Of a stretch of DNA of 64,000 nucleotides, positions 46,365 to 57,905 are shown one piece after another. The notes below the pieces were generated by a model. It searched no databases, was not told the origin of the DNA, and saw only the letters and a program-made list of their open reading frames with translations. This DNA is from Takakia lepidozioides. Its lineage: Eukaryota > Streptophyta > Takakiopsida > Takakiales > Takakiaceae. The DNA lies in assembly GCA_030704615.1 (NCBI GenBank), contig CM060733.1:14942001-15006000 (forward strand), given 5' to 3'. Positions within the stretch are counted from its first letter, which is position 1. Each line of letters begins with the position of its first letter. Position numbers and translations under genes: made by a program.

Positions 46365-46789
46365 GTTGGTATCACGGACATAGCCCAGAGGAACTTACCA
46401 GGAGTAAGTACCAGAAGTTACCACGACTTACCGTGATTTATCATGATCTACCATGATTCATCATTAGTTATCAAGTTACCGGGAGTTTACCAAATTACTA
46501 AGAGTAACTTGGAAACTGCTCATGAAGCTTTCTTTGGAGGAAACTTCTCCATCAAGATACCTCATTTGTTTAAGGAAGCTTCTCCATCAAGAAACCTCTA
46601 TAGGGAAAACTTCTTGTTCATTGTTATAAATATCGTCTTGATTCCTATTTACTCATCATGCATTCGGCCATGCCGACCTTGACTTCTTGTCTACTCTTGT
46701 ACCTCTAGTTTGATCTCTTGTTTGTATTCAGTCATGTTCTTGTCCTTGACAGTTTGACGAGACTAAAATTTGTTCATTAGTTAGTTAAG

Positions 46790-47790
46790 ATGGAAGGCAC
46801 ATTTGCGGAAATGGTCGCCACATTGCAGAGTCTTTAGCTCCAGATGCAAGAACTTCGTGCCTCTACTGCCCAACTACAAGCTGGTCAGTCTCAAGATCTT
46901 GGCAACGCTATCAACAATTTGTAACAACAAATTTCAGAGTTGAAAGAGTCGAACAAATGATCTTCAACCTTACGAGTCTCTACTACAATAAATCCTACTG
47001 CAACGGTTCCTCCAAATCTTAAATAGATTACAAGGGAACCAAAGGTCAGCATGCCCGAGAAATTTGATGGGACGAGATCAAGATTTCGCGGTTTTGTTCA
47101 ACAAGTACGATTGTTCATATGATTACATCCACAATGCTACCCTGATGAAGGTATTCAAGTGGGATTCGTGGGCACCCTTCTATCAGGCACTGCCCTATCT
47201 TGGTTTGCACCGCTATTAGAGAAAAATTCGCATTTTCTACATAATTTTGAAGCATTCATGTCCGAGTTCACTGCAACGTTTGGAGAGAATGATAGAGAAA
47301 GAGGTGCAGAGACAAAGATGTGAAATCTTCGACAATGAGCACATCCTGCTTCCATTTATGCTGCCGAATTTCGACAACTTGCGTGCGACCTCCACTGGAA
47401 TGAGAAGAGCATCATTAATCAGTTTCGATGTGGCATAAAAGATGATGTAAAAGATTTGTTGCTGACAATGCCAAACGTGAGTACACTGAGCGAATTCATC
47501 ACCCAAGTCATTGCATGCGATAATCGTTTGTTTGAAAGACGTCAAGAGAAGCGATCTGGATGGTCGACGATGCGCCATGCCGCTGCTACTACGGCTCCAA
47601 ATACAACGATCCATCAGACATCCGGTAATGATCCTATGCAGATTGATGCTGTCTGATTCAAGCCATTGACGCCACAAGAAAACAAAAGACGGCGCTCAAA
47701 TGGGTTATGCCTTTATTACGGAGAAGATGATCACATAACATTAAATTGCCATAACAAGAGAAGATTCAAAGCTAGGGGCACAACTCAAGT
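46790..47790 (+). pseudogene. Gypsy gag relic
   Basis: Starting at ATG 46790 and passing several stops and frameshifts, the sequence reads MEGTFAEMVATLQSL, VSMPEKFDGTRSRFRGFVQQ, GTLLSGTALSWFAPLLE, SEFTATFGENDRERGA and AAEFRQLACDLHWNE, the usual Ty3 gag order. The last part, at about 47690-47760, has CLYYGEDDHITLNC, a zinc knuckle with its second Cys changed to Tyr. At least six stops show it is dead. Confidence 0.88.
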
Positions 47791-47889
47791 ATCAATTGTG
47801 CTGCTGCCGCTGCTGTTTCTAATAGACCATCTACCCACTTGTAGCCGCTGTGCTATTGAAGAAGGTGTCTTCGTTACCAGTGCATGATT

Positions 47890-48139
47890 TATCAATTATG
47901 CCGCTGCTACGGCAAATTCCAGTTGACCATCTACCCATGCAGGTTTCTTGTAGCTATCCTTCGACACAGGGAATCATAGGTAATCTGGAGCTTGAAATCT
48001 GGCCCTCTTACATGAATCTGGACCCACACTCTATCCCTGCTCCTTCACCTATCCATGTCGCTGCACAAATCATTCATAAATCTTTGTCTTGCGCTAGCAG
48101 CTGACAATGACAGCCTATATTTGTTCTAGGAAACAACCA
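47890..48139. repeat. Direct repeat unit within the Gypsy interior (with 49865-50060)
   Basis: About 47940-48120 and 49870-50060 share TTTCTTGTAGC(T/C)AT, GAATCA, GAAATC(T/C)GGCCC and CTAGCAGCTGACA(A/C)TGACGGC-like blocks in the same order. The block between them includes the PPR fragments, so a stretch of about 1.9 kb was duplicated. No gene. Confidence 0.7.
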
Positions 48140-48640
48140 ACTCAACTTATCACACGATCTCGTTCAGCCATAGTGTTGAAGGCTCCCTCCGCATCCTCAA
48201 TGCTCCCACATTTGGCATACATGTCCACGAGGTATTGTTCAGAATCACATATGGTACAATTCCAGCTTTGGTGATGCAACCATGCACCTCTTTGCCATTT
48301 TCCAGGGCTGCTAGGCTTGCACACGCACTTCAAACACACACTAAAATGATGTGGTCGAGCTTCACCTCTTCCCCCATCATTTGCTCATAGGTATCCAAAG
48401 CCTCCATCCCGCACCCCCCTACTATGCATACCCTGCAAGCATCGCACTCCACGACACCACATCTCGTTTAGCCATAGTGTTGAACACTCCCTTGACATTA
48501 GCATATATGTCCAGAATTAAGGGATGTTTAACATGACATCTGGTTATAAAATTCCAGGGCTGCCAGCCTTCATACACTCCTATGATCATGCTGACCCTAC
48601 CAAGTCCCTTGTAAACGACCAAGAGGTCCATGCCCCAATG
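48140..48640 (-). pseudogene. PLS-class PPR fragment 1
   Basis: On the minus strand with frame changes: FNTMAKRDVVSWSAMLAGYA (about 48422-48485), CVCKPSSPGKWQRGAWLHH-like, then LVDMYAKCGSIEDAEGAFNT (about 48180-48240). These are consecutive L and S repeats of a plant organellar RNA-binding PPR protein. Frameshifts and stops make it dead. It lies inside the Gypsy element, where protease/RT should be. Confidence 0.85.
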
Positions 48641-48964
48641 GTGACATCATCACATTTTAAGCTGGAATTGCTCCAAGAGTCATACTGAACAGTATTCTAT
48701 TTTCCCCCCGCCTCCTTGCCCCCTGCCTTCCCCATCCTGCAACTGAAAGAGGCTCTACAAACTTCAACCAGCTAGGCATAATTTCAGCATATTCAGATAC
48801 CTAAGTCCACTGTCTCAAGCATAAGAGCATCAAGCTGAAAGGCCTGCAAACTGAAAATCAGGTGCATATGCTCACATTATATTAAGTGGATTGAAGGCAT
48901 TAAATGCTTTTCTACACAACACCCTTGTCAACATGTATGTTAAGTGTGGTAGCTCGTGGATGCA

Positions 48965-49125
48965 CTTGTAGTTTCCCACCCCGAGTTTAAATTTCAGTCT
49001 AGTGACGAGGGCAGGTAGGCCATTGAGATAGTCCTTAAGGTCCTTGCCCATGTCACATATTCAAAACAAGTTTAGGGAGGTTTAATGCCTAACTGTATTT
49101 CCATTGGACAGTGTGAGGGCATCAG
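48965..49125 (-). mobile_element. Fragment of the LINE seen at 20.5-25.9 kb
   Basis: AATTTCAGTCTAGTGACGAG...GGTCCTTGCCCATGTCAC...AAACAAGTTTAGGGAGG parallels 20985-21125 in the LINE ORF2 C-terminal part, in the same orientation, at roughly 80% by eye. It is about 160 bp long and sits between the two PPR fragments. Confidence 0.75.
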
Positions 49126-49189
49126 AGGAGGAGAGAGAGATAGAGAGAGACTCACCGGGAAGGTGGTCATCATGGTACTCCAAGACACC

Positions 49190-49610
49190 ACATCTTGTTC
49201 AGCCATGTTGTTGAACACTCCCTTTGCATCCTTGCTACACCTACATTTGGCATACATATTGTCCACCAGGGGAGTGTTCAAAATGACATCTGGTACATTT
49301 GCAGCTTTGACGATGCAACCATGGACCTTTTGCCCTTTTCCAGGGCTGCCAGGCTTGCACACACATTGCAAACACATACACACGTTATGTGGTCGGGCTT
49401 CAGTATCCCTTCCCTCATAATTTGCTCATAGGTCTCCAAAGCCTCCATCCCACGCCCCTGTTGTGCATACCCTGCAAACATCGCACTCCATGACACCACA
49501 TCTCGTTCAGCCATAGTGTTGAACACTCCCTTTGCATCCTCGATGCACCCACATTTGACATACATGTCCACCAAGGCACATTTGGTAATCTGACAGGTAT
49601 TCACATTTTT
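49190..49610 (-). pseudogene. PLS-class PPR fragment 2
   Basis: The minus-strand frame 49278-49604 carries ALVDMYVKCGCIEDAKGVFN, TMAERDVVSWSAMFAGYAQQ, GRGMEALETYEQIM and CNVCASLAALEKGK. After a frameshift another repeat continues: KVHGCIVKAANVPDVILNT, NMYAKCRCSKDAKGVFNNM (49200-49330). It is a longer version of fragment 1 and may come from the same source gene. No start, targeting peptide or DYW domain is present. Confidence 0.9.
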
Positions 49611-50640
49611 GCCTCGGTTGTCCCACCATTGACTGGGGTCAGAAAAGTATTCATTCCAAAGCTTCTCCTCATCTCTGTTACCTCTTTTGGATACTTTCCT
49701 GTTGTCACATTGGCAGTATCATATCAAAGTCACTCCAAACTTTCCCAGGTTCACTCAACCAACTAACTTGCAGAATTCAACATGAAAATTTAGGGCCGAT
49801 TCTGATAAGAGGGAAAAAAAGGGTGGAATGTGTTGAAAAACGTGCCTTCATTAGCAAACCATTTTCTCATTAGTAGATTTCTTGTAGCCATTGATCCACG
49901 GGGAATCAGAACTAATCTTGTGTTTGAAATCCGGCCCCTCTTGGATGAACCTGGACCTCTATCCCTTGACCTTCAGCTATCCCTGTCTGTGTACAAATCA
50001 TGAATATTTGCTGCTAGCAGCTGACACTGACGGCGTGAAGTTCTTCTAGCAAACCCCAACCCTAATTATTACAGTAGTTCTGATTCTAAATTGCATCTAA
50101 TTCTCTCTAGTGTAGTCCAACATGCATTCACCTTTTTGTCTCCATTGTCCCGCCATTGAGTGGGGTCGGAAAAGTGTTCATTCCAAAGCTTCTCCTCATC
50201 TCTATTACTTGTTTTTGGATACTTTCATGCTGCCAAACAGGGCAAAACAGGATGAAATAGGTCAAAGAAGAAGGTATTATCACCACATTGTCATTACCTT
50301 GTGTCATGACCCATATCTGGATTTGACCGACCATCAACCCAAAAGGACCCTTTATGTGTGCTGCTTGTATCTGTAGTCAGGTAATGTCAGATTGGTATGT
50401 GAGATCGAACCACCACGGTGCAGCTGAGCAGGCAGAGATTGAAACACGGCTTGCTAAGACCAAGCTGACTCTCCCAAGAACGGCGAGCTTCTCCTCGTCT
50501 CGTCTCTATCCCAAAAACGATGAGCTCACAAGAATGTTGGGGTCTTCTCCTCGTCTCCTCTCATCCTCTTCTCCTTCCTGCATCATTTGCTCAAGAGTAG
50601 GAAGGTCTGCAAAGCCTCCATCCCATGCCCCTGCAAGATC
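49611..50640. other. Gypsy interior, duplicated anonymous DNA
   Basis: 49640-49730 and 50140-50230 share GGGGTC(A/G)GAAAAGT(A/G)TTCATTCC and AAAGCTTCTCCTCATCTCT, so this stretch is also partly duplicated. No family motif is seen in the short frames. Confidence 0.6.
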
Positions 50641-51334
50641 TTAAAATAATCTAGACCGTTAGATCCTGTAAAATCTAACGATTCAAAATAATTTCCATCA
50701 CATGATCTAACCTTGTACAACCATGACCATTGCGTATTTTAATCTCATATATCTTGAGATCCTTGTTAAGCCACGTCCATCCAGGTCCAATTTATTGAAC
50801 AGATATCAAATCGACACACCGTATAGGCGGATGGATGAACCCATCCATTGAATAAATTCATTAATGTATATGCCTTTTAAATGACACGTGTAGTGATGTA
50901 GTCATATATATAGAGTTATGAAACAATTTGCAGTAAGGGACTCATAAGTTTACATGCCATGTCATCGATGGATAAACTCATCCAATGGATGAATACATTC
51001 ATGTATGTGCTTTCAAAATGACACGTGTAGGGATGTAGTCATATAAATAGAGCTGTAAAACCATCTTCAGTCATGTAGTCACAAGATTCCATGAAACGTC
51101 GTCCACGTGTAGTCAAACATATCACACTAGTCATAAAACCATCCCTGTCATCATGGTCAACAATGTTTGACCAATGCTCCCTAATTTTCCAGAGTCATGT
51201 AGTGACATCCATTGCTATAAAGTGATAAAACTATGACTGCAACGCATTTCAGCGCTCTGTAGTCGTATACCTAGTGCCGTTTTTATGACTCCGCCAAATC
51301 CGTAGTCCTAAGAACGCTCATATCTTGTAGTGTA
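50641..51334. repeat. Imperfect tandem repeat region before the Gypsy pol remnant
   Basis: Blocks with AATGACACGTGTAG(T/G)GATGTAGTCATATA(T/A)ATAGAG recur at about 50880-50925 and 51008-51053, with shared TGGATGAATACATTCATGTA-like sequence before each. TGTAGTCAYA motifs continue to about 51320. No gene is seen. Confidence 0.7.
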
Positions 51335-53097
51335 TTGGAGGAAGCTCAACATCAGGTCACTGTCTATACCGATTACAAAAACCTCGAATATTTTATGAGT
51401 GATCGTGTTTTGAATCGACGTCAAGCGAGATGGAGTGTGTCACTAGCAAGGTTTGATTTTGTTATTACCTACCGTCCCGGACATCTTCAAGGAAAACCAG
51501 ATGCTCTTTCTCGACGATCGTATCTTGCGCCAAAGGAATAGGATGCAGCTTTTGACCAACAAAAATCCATCATCTTGAAACCAACAAATCTCCAATTGAA
51601 TATGCTATCTATGTCCACCTATGCCGATGCAGAGATCATAAAGGAGATTCAGGAAGCGTTGAAGAGCGACCATTTTGCTACGACACTACGAAGTCAACTA
51701 AATCGACCTCGAGACAACCCACATGTTACAAACGACTTCAAATTCAAAGATGAATTACTTTATTTCAAGGGACTTTTATATGTACCTCCAGGACCTACAC
51801 GACTTCGAATTCTTCAAACATGTCATGATCTTCCGGCTGTAGGACATTTCGGCTTCAACAAAACAATGGAATTGATATCTAGGGACTATTGTTGGCCGCA
51901 GATGTGGAAACTCGTGAAAGAATTATAAAATCTTGCGACACGTGTGCTAGAGCGAAGGGACCACGACATCGACCTTACGGCCTTCTTCAACCATTACCTA
52001 TTCCCAAGGGTCCATGATCGTCCGTGTCTATGGACTTTATTACGGACGTTCCAATTTCCAAGACCACCGATTCAATCCTTGTTATTGTAGATCGTTTTAC
52101 GAAGATGACACATTCCATTCCATGTAATAAGACAGTTACCGGTAAGGAAACTGCAAGACTCTTCCTCAATAATATCTATCTCATTCATGGACTCCCGAAG
52201 GACATCGTATCTGATCAAGGACCACAGTTCATATCAAATTTCTGGAGGGGATTATTTCACATATTGGATATTAAGATCAATTTCTCTACAGGTAATCATC
52301 CACAGACTGATGGTCAAACCGAACGCGTAAACCAGATTTTGGAGCAGTATCTTCACTGTACGATAAATTATCACCAAGATAATTGGACGGACCTTCTGTC
52401 ATTGGCTGAGTTTGCCTACAACAACACTATATATTCTTCGACCAGACAAACTCCATTTTTTTCCAATTATGGTTATCATCCTCGAGCAAACCCTTTCCAC
52501 ATGAAGACTGTTGGAAGCCTTGCTGCAGAAAACCTTGCTACTCATCTTGCTACGATTCACAATGAGCTTACATTCCACCTCGCAGAAGCTCAAAAATAAT
52601 ACAAGGAGTATGCAGATCAACGTCGCCAACTCCAACCCCAGTTCAAGGTCGGAGATCGTATGTGGCTTCTTCGACGGGACATACAAACCTCGTGACCATC
52701 AAGGAAGTTGGATTATCAACGCCTGAGACCATTCAAAATTATTCGACAAATAAATCCGGTCAGTTTTCGGCTTGAACTCCCACGAAGTATGCGCATCCAT
52801 CCAGTCTTTCATGTTTTATTATTGGAGTTGTATCATCCATCGAATATTCCAGGGAGAGTTTCCGTACCACCTCCACCAATCGAAGTCAATCAGGAAATTG
52901 AGTTTGAAGTCGACGAAGTCGACGAAGTCCTAGATTCTCGCATCAAATATAAACGTCTCGAGTATTTCGTACATTGGAAATGCTACGATATTAGCGAACG
53001 AACGTGGGAACCTTCATCCAACCTCGCCAATGCACATGACAAAGTCCAAGAGTTTCATCAACGATATCCAGCTAAGCCCCGAGCTACACGTCAATAA
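51335..53097 (+). pseudogene. Gypsy pol C-terminal part: RNase H end, integrase, chromodomain
   Basis: RNase H end: [20 protein letters not shown] and [20 protein letters not shown] (51360-51520). Integrase zinc part: HDLPAVGHFGFNKTMELI (51825-51880), then after a frame change a CDTCARAK-type piece. Integrase core: SMDFITDVP (about 52027), VSDQGPQFISNFW (about 52207) and TDGQTERVNQ (about 52309), the D, D and E of the catalytic triad. Chromodomain: EVDEVLDSRIKYKRLEYFVH and YDISERTWEPSSNL (52905-53035), placing it among chromoviruses. Stops near 51539, 51928, 52599 and 52695 break the frame. Most of the IN core itself is still open (52024-52599). Confidence 0.92.
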
Positions 53098-53700
53098 GAA
53101 GTCACAACGATGATGTCAGCCAAGTTAGCTTCAAGGCGAAGACTCCACATTCAATGTATCTGATACACGCTAAAGGAGGGAGGAACACCACACATCAGTA
53201 TATATAGCTATACTTCCAGTACTCTTGCATCTTGTAATGGCAGCATGAAGTCATAGGAACCAGATACATTGGAGTTGTCGCTTGCCCAACTACCAGATCA
53301 GCCGTTCTGACTCTTACGACCTTCAACATCACGCCGATGCTCTCGAGACGATGGGCCACCAATGTGACGCGTACTTCCTCGTCTCAACCCTGTACGACGG
53401 CAAGTGGAGCCTACTCGAAGTCTGATAATTCTGTTGGAGGTTGAGGCTTTGGACCTAGAGGGTAACGAAATCATGTTTGAAGGCAACTTCGAAAATCAGA
53501 ATGCTCAAATCACTACGTGGTCCCAAGTTCAAGGTGTTGGACATTATCAATGGTTGCAGAGACCTATAAATCATTTGAGTCAAGAACGAAGAGCTGAATA
53601 CTTGGTAAGTACCATTTACCGGATTTTGGATTTTCTCCAACTCTAAGCAAGTCCAAGATTTTACCGTTCTTCGAGGGATTCGGCGCTAGAGGAGGGGTGA
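53098..53700. other. Gypsy 3' untranslated interior
   Basis: Non-coding between the chromodomain stop and the polypurine tract. A short frame at 53404-53646 has no known motif; some Gypsy elements carry an extra 3' frame, but nothing here supports it. Confidence 0.5.
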
Positions 53701-54179
53701 TGTCACGGACATAGCCTATAGAAACTTATCATGAGTAAATACCATAAGTTATAAAGTTACCATGTTACCGAAAGTTATCACGACTTATCGTGCTTTACCA
53801 TGATCTACCATGATTTACTATTAATTATCAAATTACCGGAAATTTACCAAATTATCAAGAGTAACTTGGGAAACTGCTCAGGAAGCTTCATTTGGAGGAA
53901 ACTTCTCCATCAAGATACCTCATTTGCTTAAGGAAGCTTCTCCATCAAGAAACCTTTGTTAATCTTGGAAACTTCTCCATCAAGAAACCCTTATAGGGGA
54001 AGCTTGGGACAGGTATGCAGAATCTTGTTCTATGCTGTTCTGCAAATTCTCGTTATGCTTTAATTCGCAACATCTGAAGGGCCTTAGGGAAGCTTCTTAG
54101 AGCCAGTATATATAGGAGACGAAGAACTTCTAGCGATTATCGATGTTTTTGAGGAGTGGCGTCGTCTATAGGAGGGAGC

Positions 54180-54360
54180 TAAATATTATGTCACTGTCTA
54201 TACCGATCACAAAAACCTCGAATATTTTATGAGTGCTCGTGTTTTGAATCGACGTCAAGCGAGATGGAGTATGTCACTAGCAAGGTTTGATTTTGTTATT
54301 ACCTACCGTCCTGGACATCTTCAAACCAGATGCTCTTTCTCGACGATCGTATCTCGCCAA
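54180..54360 (+). repeat. RNase H fragment embedded in the Gypsy 3' LTR
   Basis: 54188-54356 repeats 51357-51533 ([33 protein letters not shown]) with few changes and a better upstream context (EEWRR). It is followed by a CAGT-rich block (54360-54480). The 5' LTR lacks all of this. It marks recombination between elements or template switching. Confidence 0.85.
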
Positions 54361-54619
54361 CACCAGTTCAAACTACTCTTGTTTCCAGTTCCCAGTACTC
54401 TAGTCCAGTTTCGAGTATCTGGTACTCCAGTCCAGTTTCCAGCATTCCAGTATTCAAGTCGTGTTCCAATATCTTGTACTTTTGTTCATTGTTATAAATA
54501 TCATCTTGATTCCTATTTACTCATCATGCATTCGGCCATGCCGACCTTGACTTCTTGTCTAGTCTTGTATCTCTAGTTTGATCTCTTGTTTGTGTTCAGT
54601 CGTGTTCTCGTCCTTGACA

Positions 54620-55050
54620 GCTGGTGCCATGAGGTATACAAGATAGTAGTCCATTGCTCATAACCTGTGATTTGCATACAAATAAACTATGACATTGTAT
54701 CAGTTGCATCTGGTAAACCATCTGGGCTACCCCCTCAGCTTTACATCCTTCATTTTGGGCAGGTTTCGGTGAATCATGACTATCGGCTTTGCTGTCCGCG
54801 TGGGAAGTGAAGTTGGAAAGAGTGGCTGGTGTGAGGCGGGAAAATGAGAGTGGAGGATGGATGGAAGCCACTGGTCTAGACTAATCTCAGAGTGATGAAC
54901 AGTGCCTGCGACATGATAATCCGCAATTCATGTCAGTTGTGCTTCAAAGTGCGCACAAGGGGGGGGCAATGCTAGGTACATACAAAAGAAGTAAAGAAAA
55001 GAAAAGAAAAAGAAGAAAGAAAGAAAAGAAAAGAAGTTACTTGCATCAAC
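54620..55050. other. Patchwork of duplicated pieces
   Basis: 54620-54666 continues the COR413/TDM1-like 3' flank interrupted by the Gypsy. About 54700-54752 repeats part of the Copia gag seen near 34278-34335 (GTATCAGTTGCATCTGG). An AAAGAAAAG-rich tract lies at 54990-55035. Confidence 0.75.
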
Positions 55051-55721
55051 AACATGAGATTTCAAATCTCTCCACACCTCTGAATTGTTGATTCTCCAAT
55101 TGCAACCTCCCAGTCCAATTGCCACGGTCAGCTAGAAACAGAAAGTGGAAGCATGTAAAGATCCCCACAATGACCTTCGAGCCAGTACGGACCTTTTTAA
55201 CACCTGTTTCAACTACAGACGCCAAAATCCATTGTGTTTCCAGGCCACGCTGAGGATTCTCAAACTGACGCCTGCACCTTTGGGCTAGACTTTGCCATCC
55301 TGCATCATCACGAGGTGCCAAGCTACATTGTTAATTTCCTGCAACAATCCTGATGGCAACGTGCTTCCTCTACTGACAGCTCTACTGTCACAACAACGTG
55401 GCACAAAAGCTCACTAAAGATGACTGAGGACTGAACAAATCAATAAAAAATCAGCACTCAACTACAAAACTAAAATAGAGATTGGTCTATTGATCAGACA
55501 GCCTCCACTATCAAACTGAAATTAGCAACGACAGCCAATGGCCAATGCAGCTCTAGCAGTAGGATGAGACATATGGCACCAAATCAACAAAGACCATGAC
55601 TAATGTGGATGCTACCAGTAAAGCTCAAATATTATGCCCCGGTGCACATAATTGCATCCAAATCTTGATACATCATTTCACTTTTTCAAATGCTTCCATA
55701 AACGTACCACAAAAAAAGATT
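55051..55721 (-). repeat. Duplicate of the broken-gene 3' flank
   Basis: About 55310-55720 is the inverse of 30640-31100, and 55050-55180 matches 33636-33770 on the same strand. It is part of the duplicated block around the broken gene at 55722-56690. No separate gene is seen. Confidence 0.8.
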
Positions 55722-56690
55722 CTATGGAAGGACCAGGGGAAGAGGAAGGTAAGAAATCCCTGTACCTTCTGAAGAAAGAGGGCCTCCACTGGCAGAAGGC
55801 ACTCTCCACTGGAATGACTTGAAATATGTCTCGATGTCTAGTCCTGCAAACGTCTTTTCCAGGTAGTTTGCAATACCCTTTTTGCTGGAGAATCTCTTCT
55901 TTCTACCTTTGCGGGCCAGACTCTCGGGAAAGAGCATACATCTATCTGTCTATCCAATAGCCATTGTTGGCTCGTTGCCGGACCCTCCAGCCCCATTTAT
56001 CATTGGGACTGGGCCATCCTTCCGGAGCATACGGCCATCCTACTCCACTTTCACGTGCCTTGACGGGCCTTCGGGGACAAGATTCCTCGCCTGGAAGCGG
56101 TGGAGGTCCAGACGTCGACGGAGGCTCCAACGGTGGAGGTAAAGTGGACTGGTGACGGCTTCATTGCAGGAATTGCCATGCATTCAAGACTTGTCGAGCC
56201 TGGTTGCAAGTCTGACACTAGACTGGCGGAAGGTTCACCTAATGAGGACGATGCTATTTCCGACCGAAACAAGTTAGAGAAAGACATTGACGGATCAAGA
56301 GAAGACAACCGTGAGACAGGCTGCGTAGCTAAATCTGGAGGAGATGAGAAAACTGCGGAAGCGGAGAGCAAAGGGGGTGTCCGAGAGTAGATGACGAGAC
56401 TCCAGGTAGTGTCAAGAGATAAAGGGCCGACAATTGTAACAGGGGACGTGCAATGACGAAAGAACGGAGACGAACAAAGGATTTGCTGCTGAATCCAATC
56501 GACCCTTCCCTCACTTTTGAATGCATGACCGCTTAACGGTCCTGGGAACTTGTACCGTTTCGGGATGAATGTTGACGTTTTCTGGCAGATCTTGGATGTA
56601 TGGGTGGGGGGGGGAAAGAAAGTAAGACAAATAACGTCGGACGTGGCAACAACGCTGTTGGGAACGTGAGCAAGAAAAACCGTTCCCATG
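55722..56690 (-). pseudogene. Broken plant gene with GWxYAPEGWP domain, second copy
   Basis: Along the minus strand: an open 212-codon stretch (56689-56051) of Ser/Pro-rich composition; then, one frame over, GPPPLPGEESCPRR and GVGWPYAPEGWPSPNDKWGW (about 56090-55985) with GYWIDR; then, after another frame change, LFPESLARKGRKKRFSSKKG, LDIETYFKSFQWRVPSASGG and a stop at 55722. The conserved part resembles a plant domain of unknown function (possibly DUF7081-like). It is better preserved than the copy at 27.2/30.3 kb and shows the empty site of the Copia there (GTCGACGTCTGGACC). At least two frameshifts remain. Whether the 212-codon stretch is its true N-terminal coding part is unclear. Confidence 0.55.
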
Positions 56691-56844
56691 ACGATGGATC
56701 CAGGTGGTTTAGATTTCCTGCATGATGCTCATCCTCATGAAATAGCAACCCAGTGGCCCTCCCAGTTTGGAAAGGCTCTTCTCGACGCTTTTGATGTCTC
56801 ATGGGCCAAGAACAACCTCCTCTGCACCCATTGTTAATGAACTC

Positions 56845-57215
56845 AATATATATATGTGGATTGAGTGTATGCAACTGCTTTCAAGCGTTAAGGTGAGACA
56901 AAAAGACAGATTTTATTGGCGTGAATTCGAAGGGATCAAATGCTTAAGCTGATGTAAGGAGGGATTTGAACAGGTTTGCATCATCATCATTAGTGATGAA
57001 TCATCTTTGGGGCATCCAAGGCACAGAGCTTGTCACCTTCATGGATGGGGTTGGAGCTCTGGACAAGGTCCGCAGTGTGCGCGTGCGGCTCTCTCAGATG
57101 AGACTCTGCGATGGACCTTTGTTGCAGCAGCAATGTAAGGTTCTTGTCTTCAGACACATGGTCCAATGAGGTTTCATTATGATAGAGAGAGAGGTTCTCA
57201 CTTTGCTTTTGATTG
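56845..57215 (+). repeat. COR413 intron 1 fragment (matches copies A, B and C)
   Basis: Equivalent to 26850-27190 (inverse), 37795-38160 (same strand) and 43560-43940 (inverse). It contains GGTTTGCATCATCATCATTA and GGTTGGAGCTCTGGACAAGG. It is joined to the broken gene just as in copy A, so the junction was duplicated. It ends abruptly at the PPR relic. Confidence 0.92.
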
Positions 57216-57224
57216 ATGTTAATG

Positions 57225-57905
57225 GTATGTAACTAAGAGTTGTAGGATGGCACGCTGAAATCATCAAAGCTGCGCTCAAGCCAGACATCTTCCTACTCAG
57301 TGCTCTTGTGAACATGTCTGCCAAGTGAGGGAGCCTGGTGGACGCATGCCAAGTGTTTGATGAAATGCCTGAACGAGATTTGCTTACATGGACTATAATG
57401 TTGGCAGGATATGCCAAGAGCGGGCGTTCTGAGGACGCTCTCAAGCTCTACTAGCAAATGCAACGGGAAGGGGTCAGACCCGTAACATTCACTTGCATTC
57501 TCAGTGCATGTGCCAGCCTCTGATGGGATTGCATCAGATATGATTATGGAGGGGGCCTTGCTCGGTGCCTGTAGAGTTCGCAGCGATTTGAACCTAGCAT
57601 CGAGCGTGCAGCAAAAGGCCTTCTTGAGTCGGATCCACACCACCCTGCAGCCTACGTGCTGCTCTCAAACGTCTATGCTGCAGCTGGCAGGTGGGACGAT
57701 AAAGCAAAGGTGAGAAAGATGATGGAGGACAGAGGTATCAGAAAGGAGACAGGGCGGAGCTGCATTGACGTTGATCCAAGCAGATACATACATTTGTTGC
57801 AGATGACAAACTGCATCCACAAATTGAGGAAATCCATGCTGAGCTGAAAAGGTTGTCTGGGCAGATGAAGGAGGCCGGGTATGTGCCTGATACGCGATTT
57901 ATATA
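57225..57905 (+). pseudogene. PLS-class PPR pseudogene with E motif
   Basis: Across frames: VFDEMPERDLLTWTIMLAGY and AKSGRSEDALKLY (57353-57450), a stop, QMQREGVRP and ILSACASL (57456-57525), then after a deletion or frame change LLGACRVRSDLNL (about 57555) and the E motif HPAAYVLLSNVYAAAGRWDD followed by KVRKMMEDRGIRKETGRSCI (57645-57765). An E+ like end, AELKRLSGQMKEAGYVPDTR, is near 57840-57900. PPR proteins of this class guide RNA editing in organelles. The DYW domain is absent, and stops (for example at 57327 and 57452) show it is dead. Confidence 0.9.

Larger units (their letters stand above)
46370..54619 (+). mobile_element. Ty3/Gypsy chromovirus, internally rearranged
   Basis: The 5' LTR is 46370-46751 and the 3' LTR is 53701-54619 (longer, with an internal extra block). 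Both share CACGGACATAGCC near the start and GTCCTTGACA at the end. The flanks GTTGG (46365-46369) and GCTGG (54620-54624) are a 5 bp target duplication with one change; uninterrupted GCTGG is seen at 19.7 kb. A purine tract, AGAGGAGGGGTGA, precedes the 3' LTR. The interior has gag, then about 3.4 kb of unrelated DNA in place of protease and RT, then RNase H end, integrase and chromodomain. Not autonomous. Confidence 0.92.

Noticed and set aside
46370-54619. Two independent Gypsy elements rather than one
   Set aside because: A matching 5 bp target duplication at the outer ends and one gag plus one integrase set in order support a single element with internal rearrangement; the extra RNase H piece in the 3' LTR is the only hint of a second.
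56100-56390. Plus-strand 96-codon acidic protein
   Set aside because: It is the antisense of the better supported minus-strand broken gene, and its duplicate at 27.5 kb does not keep the frame.
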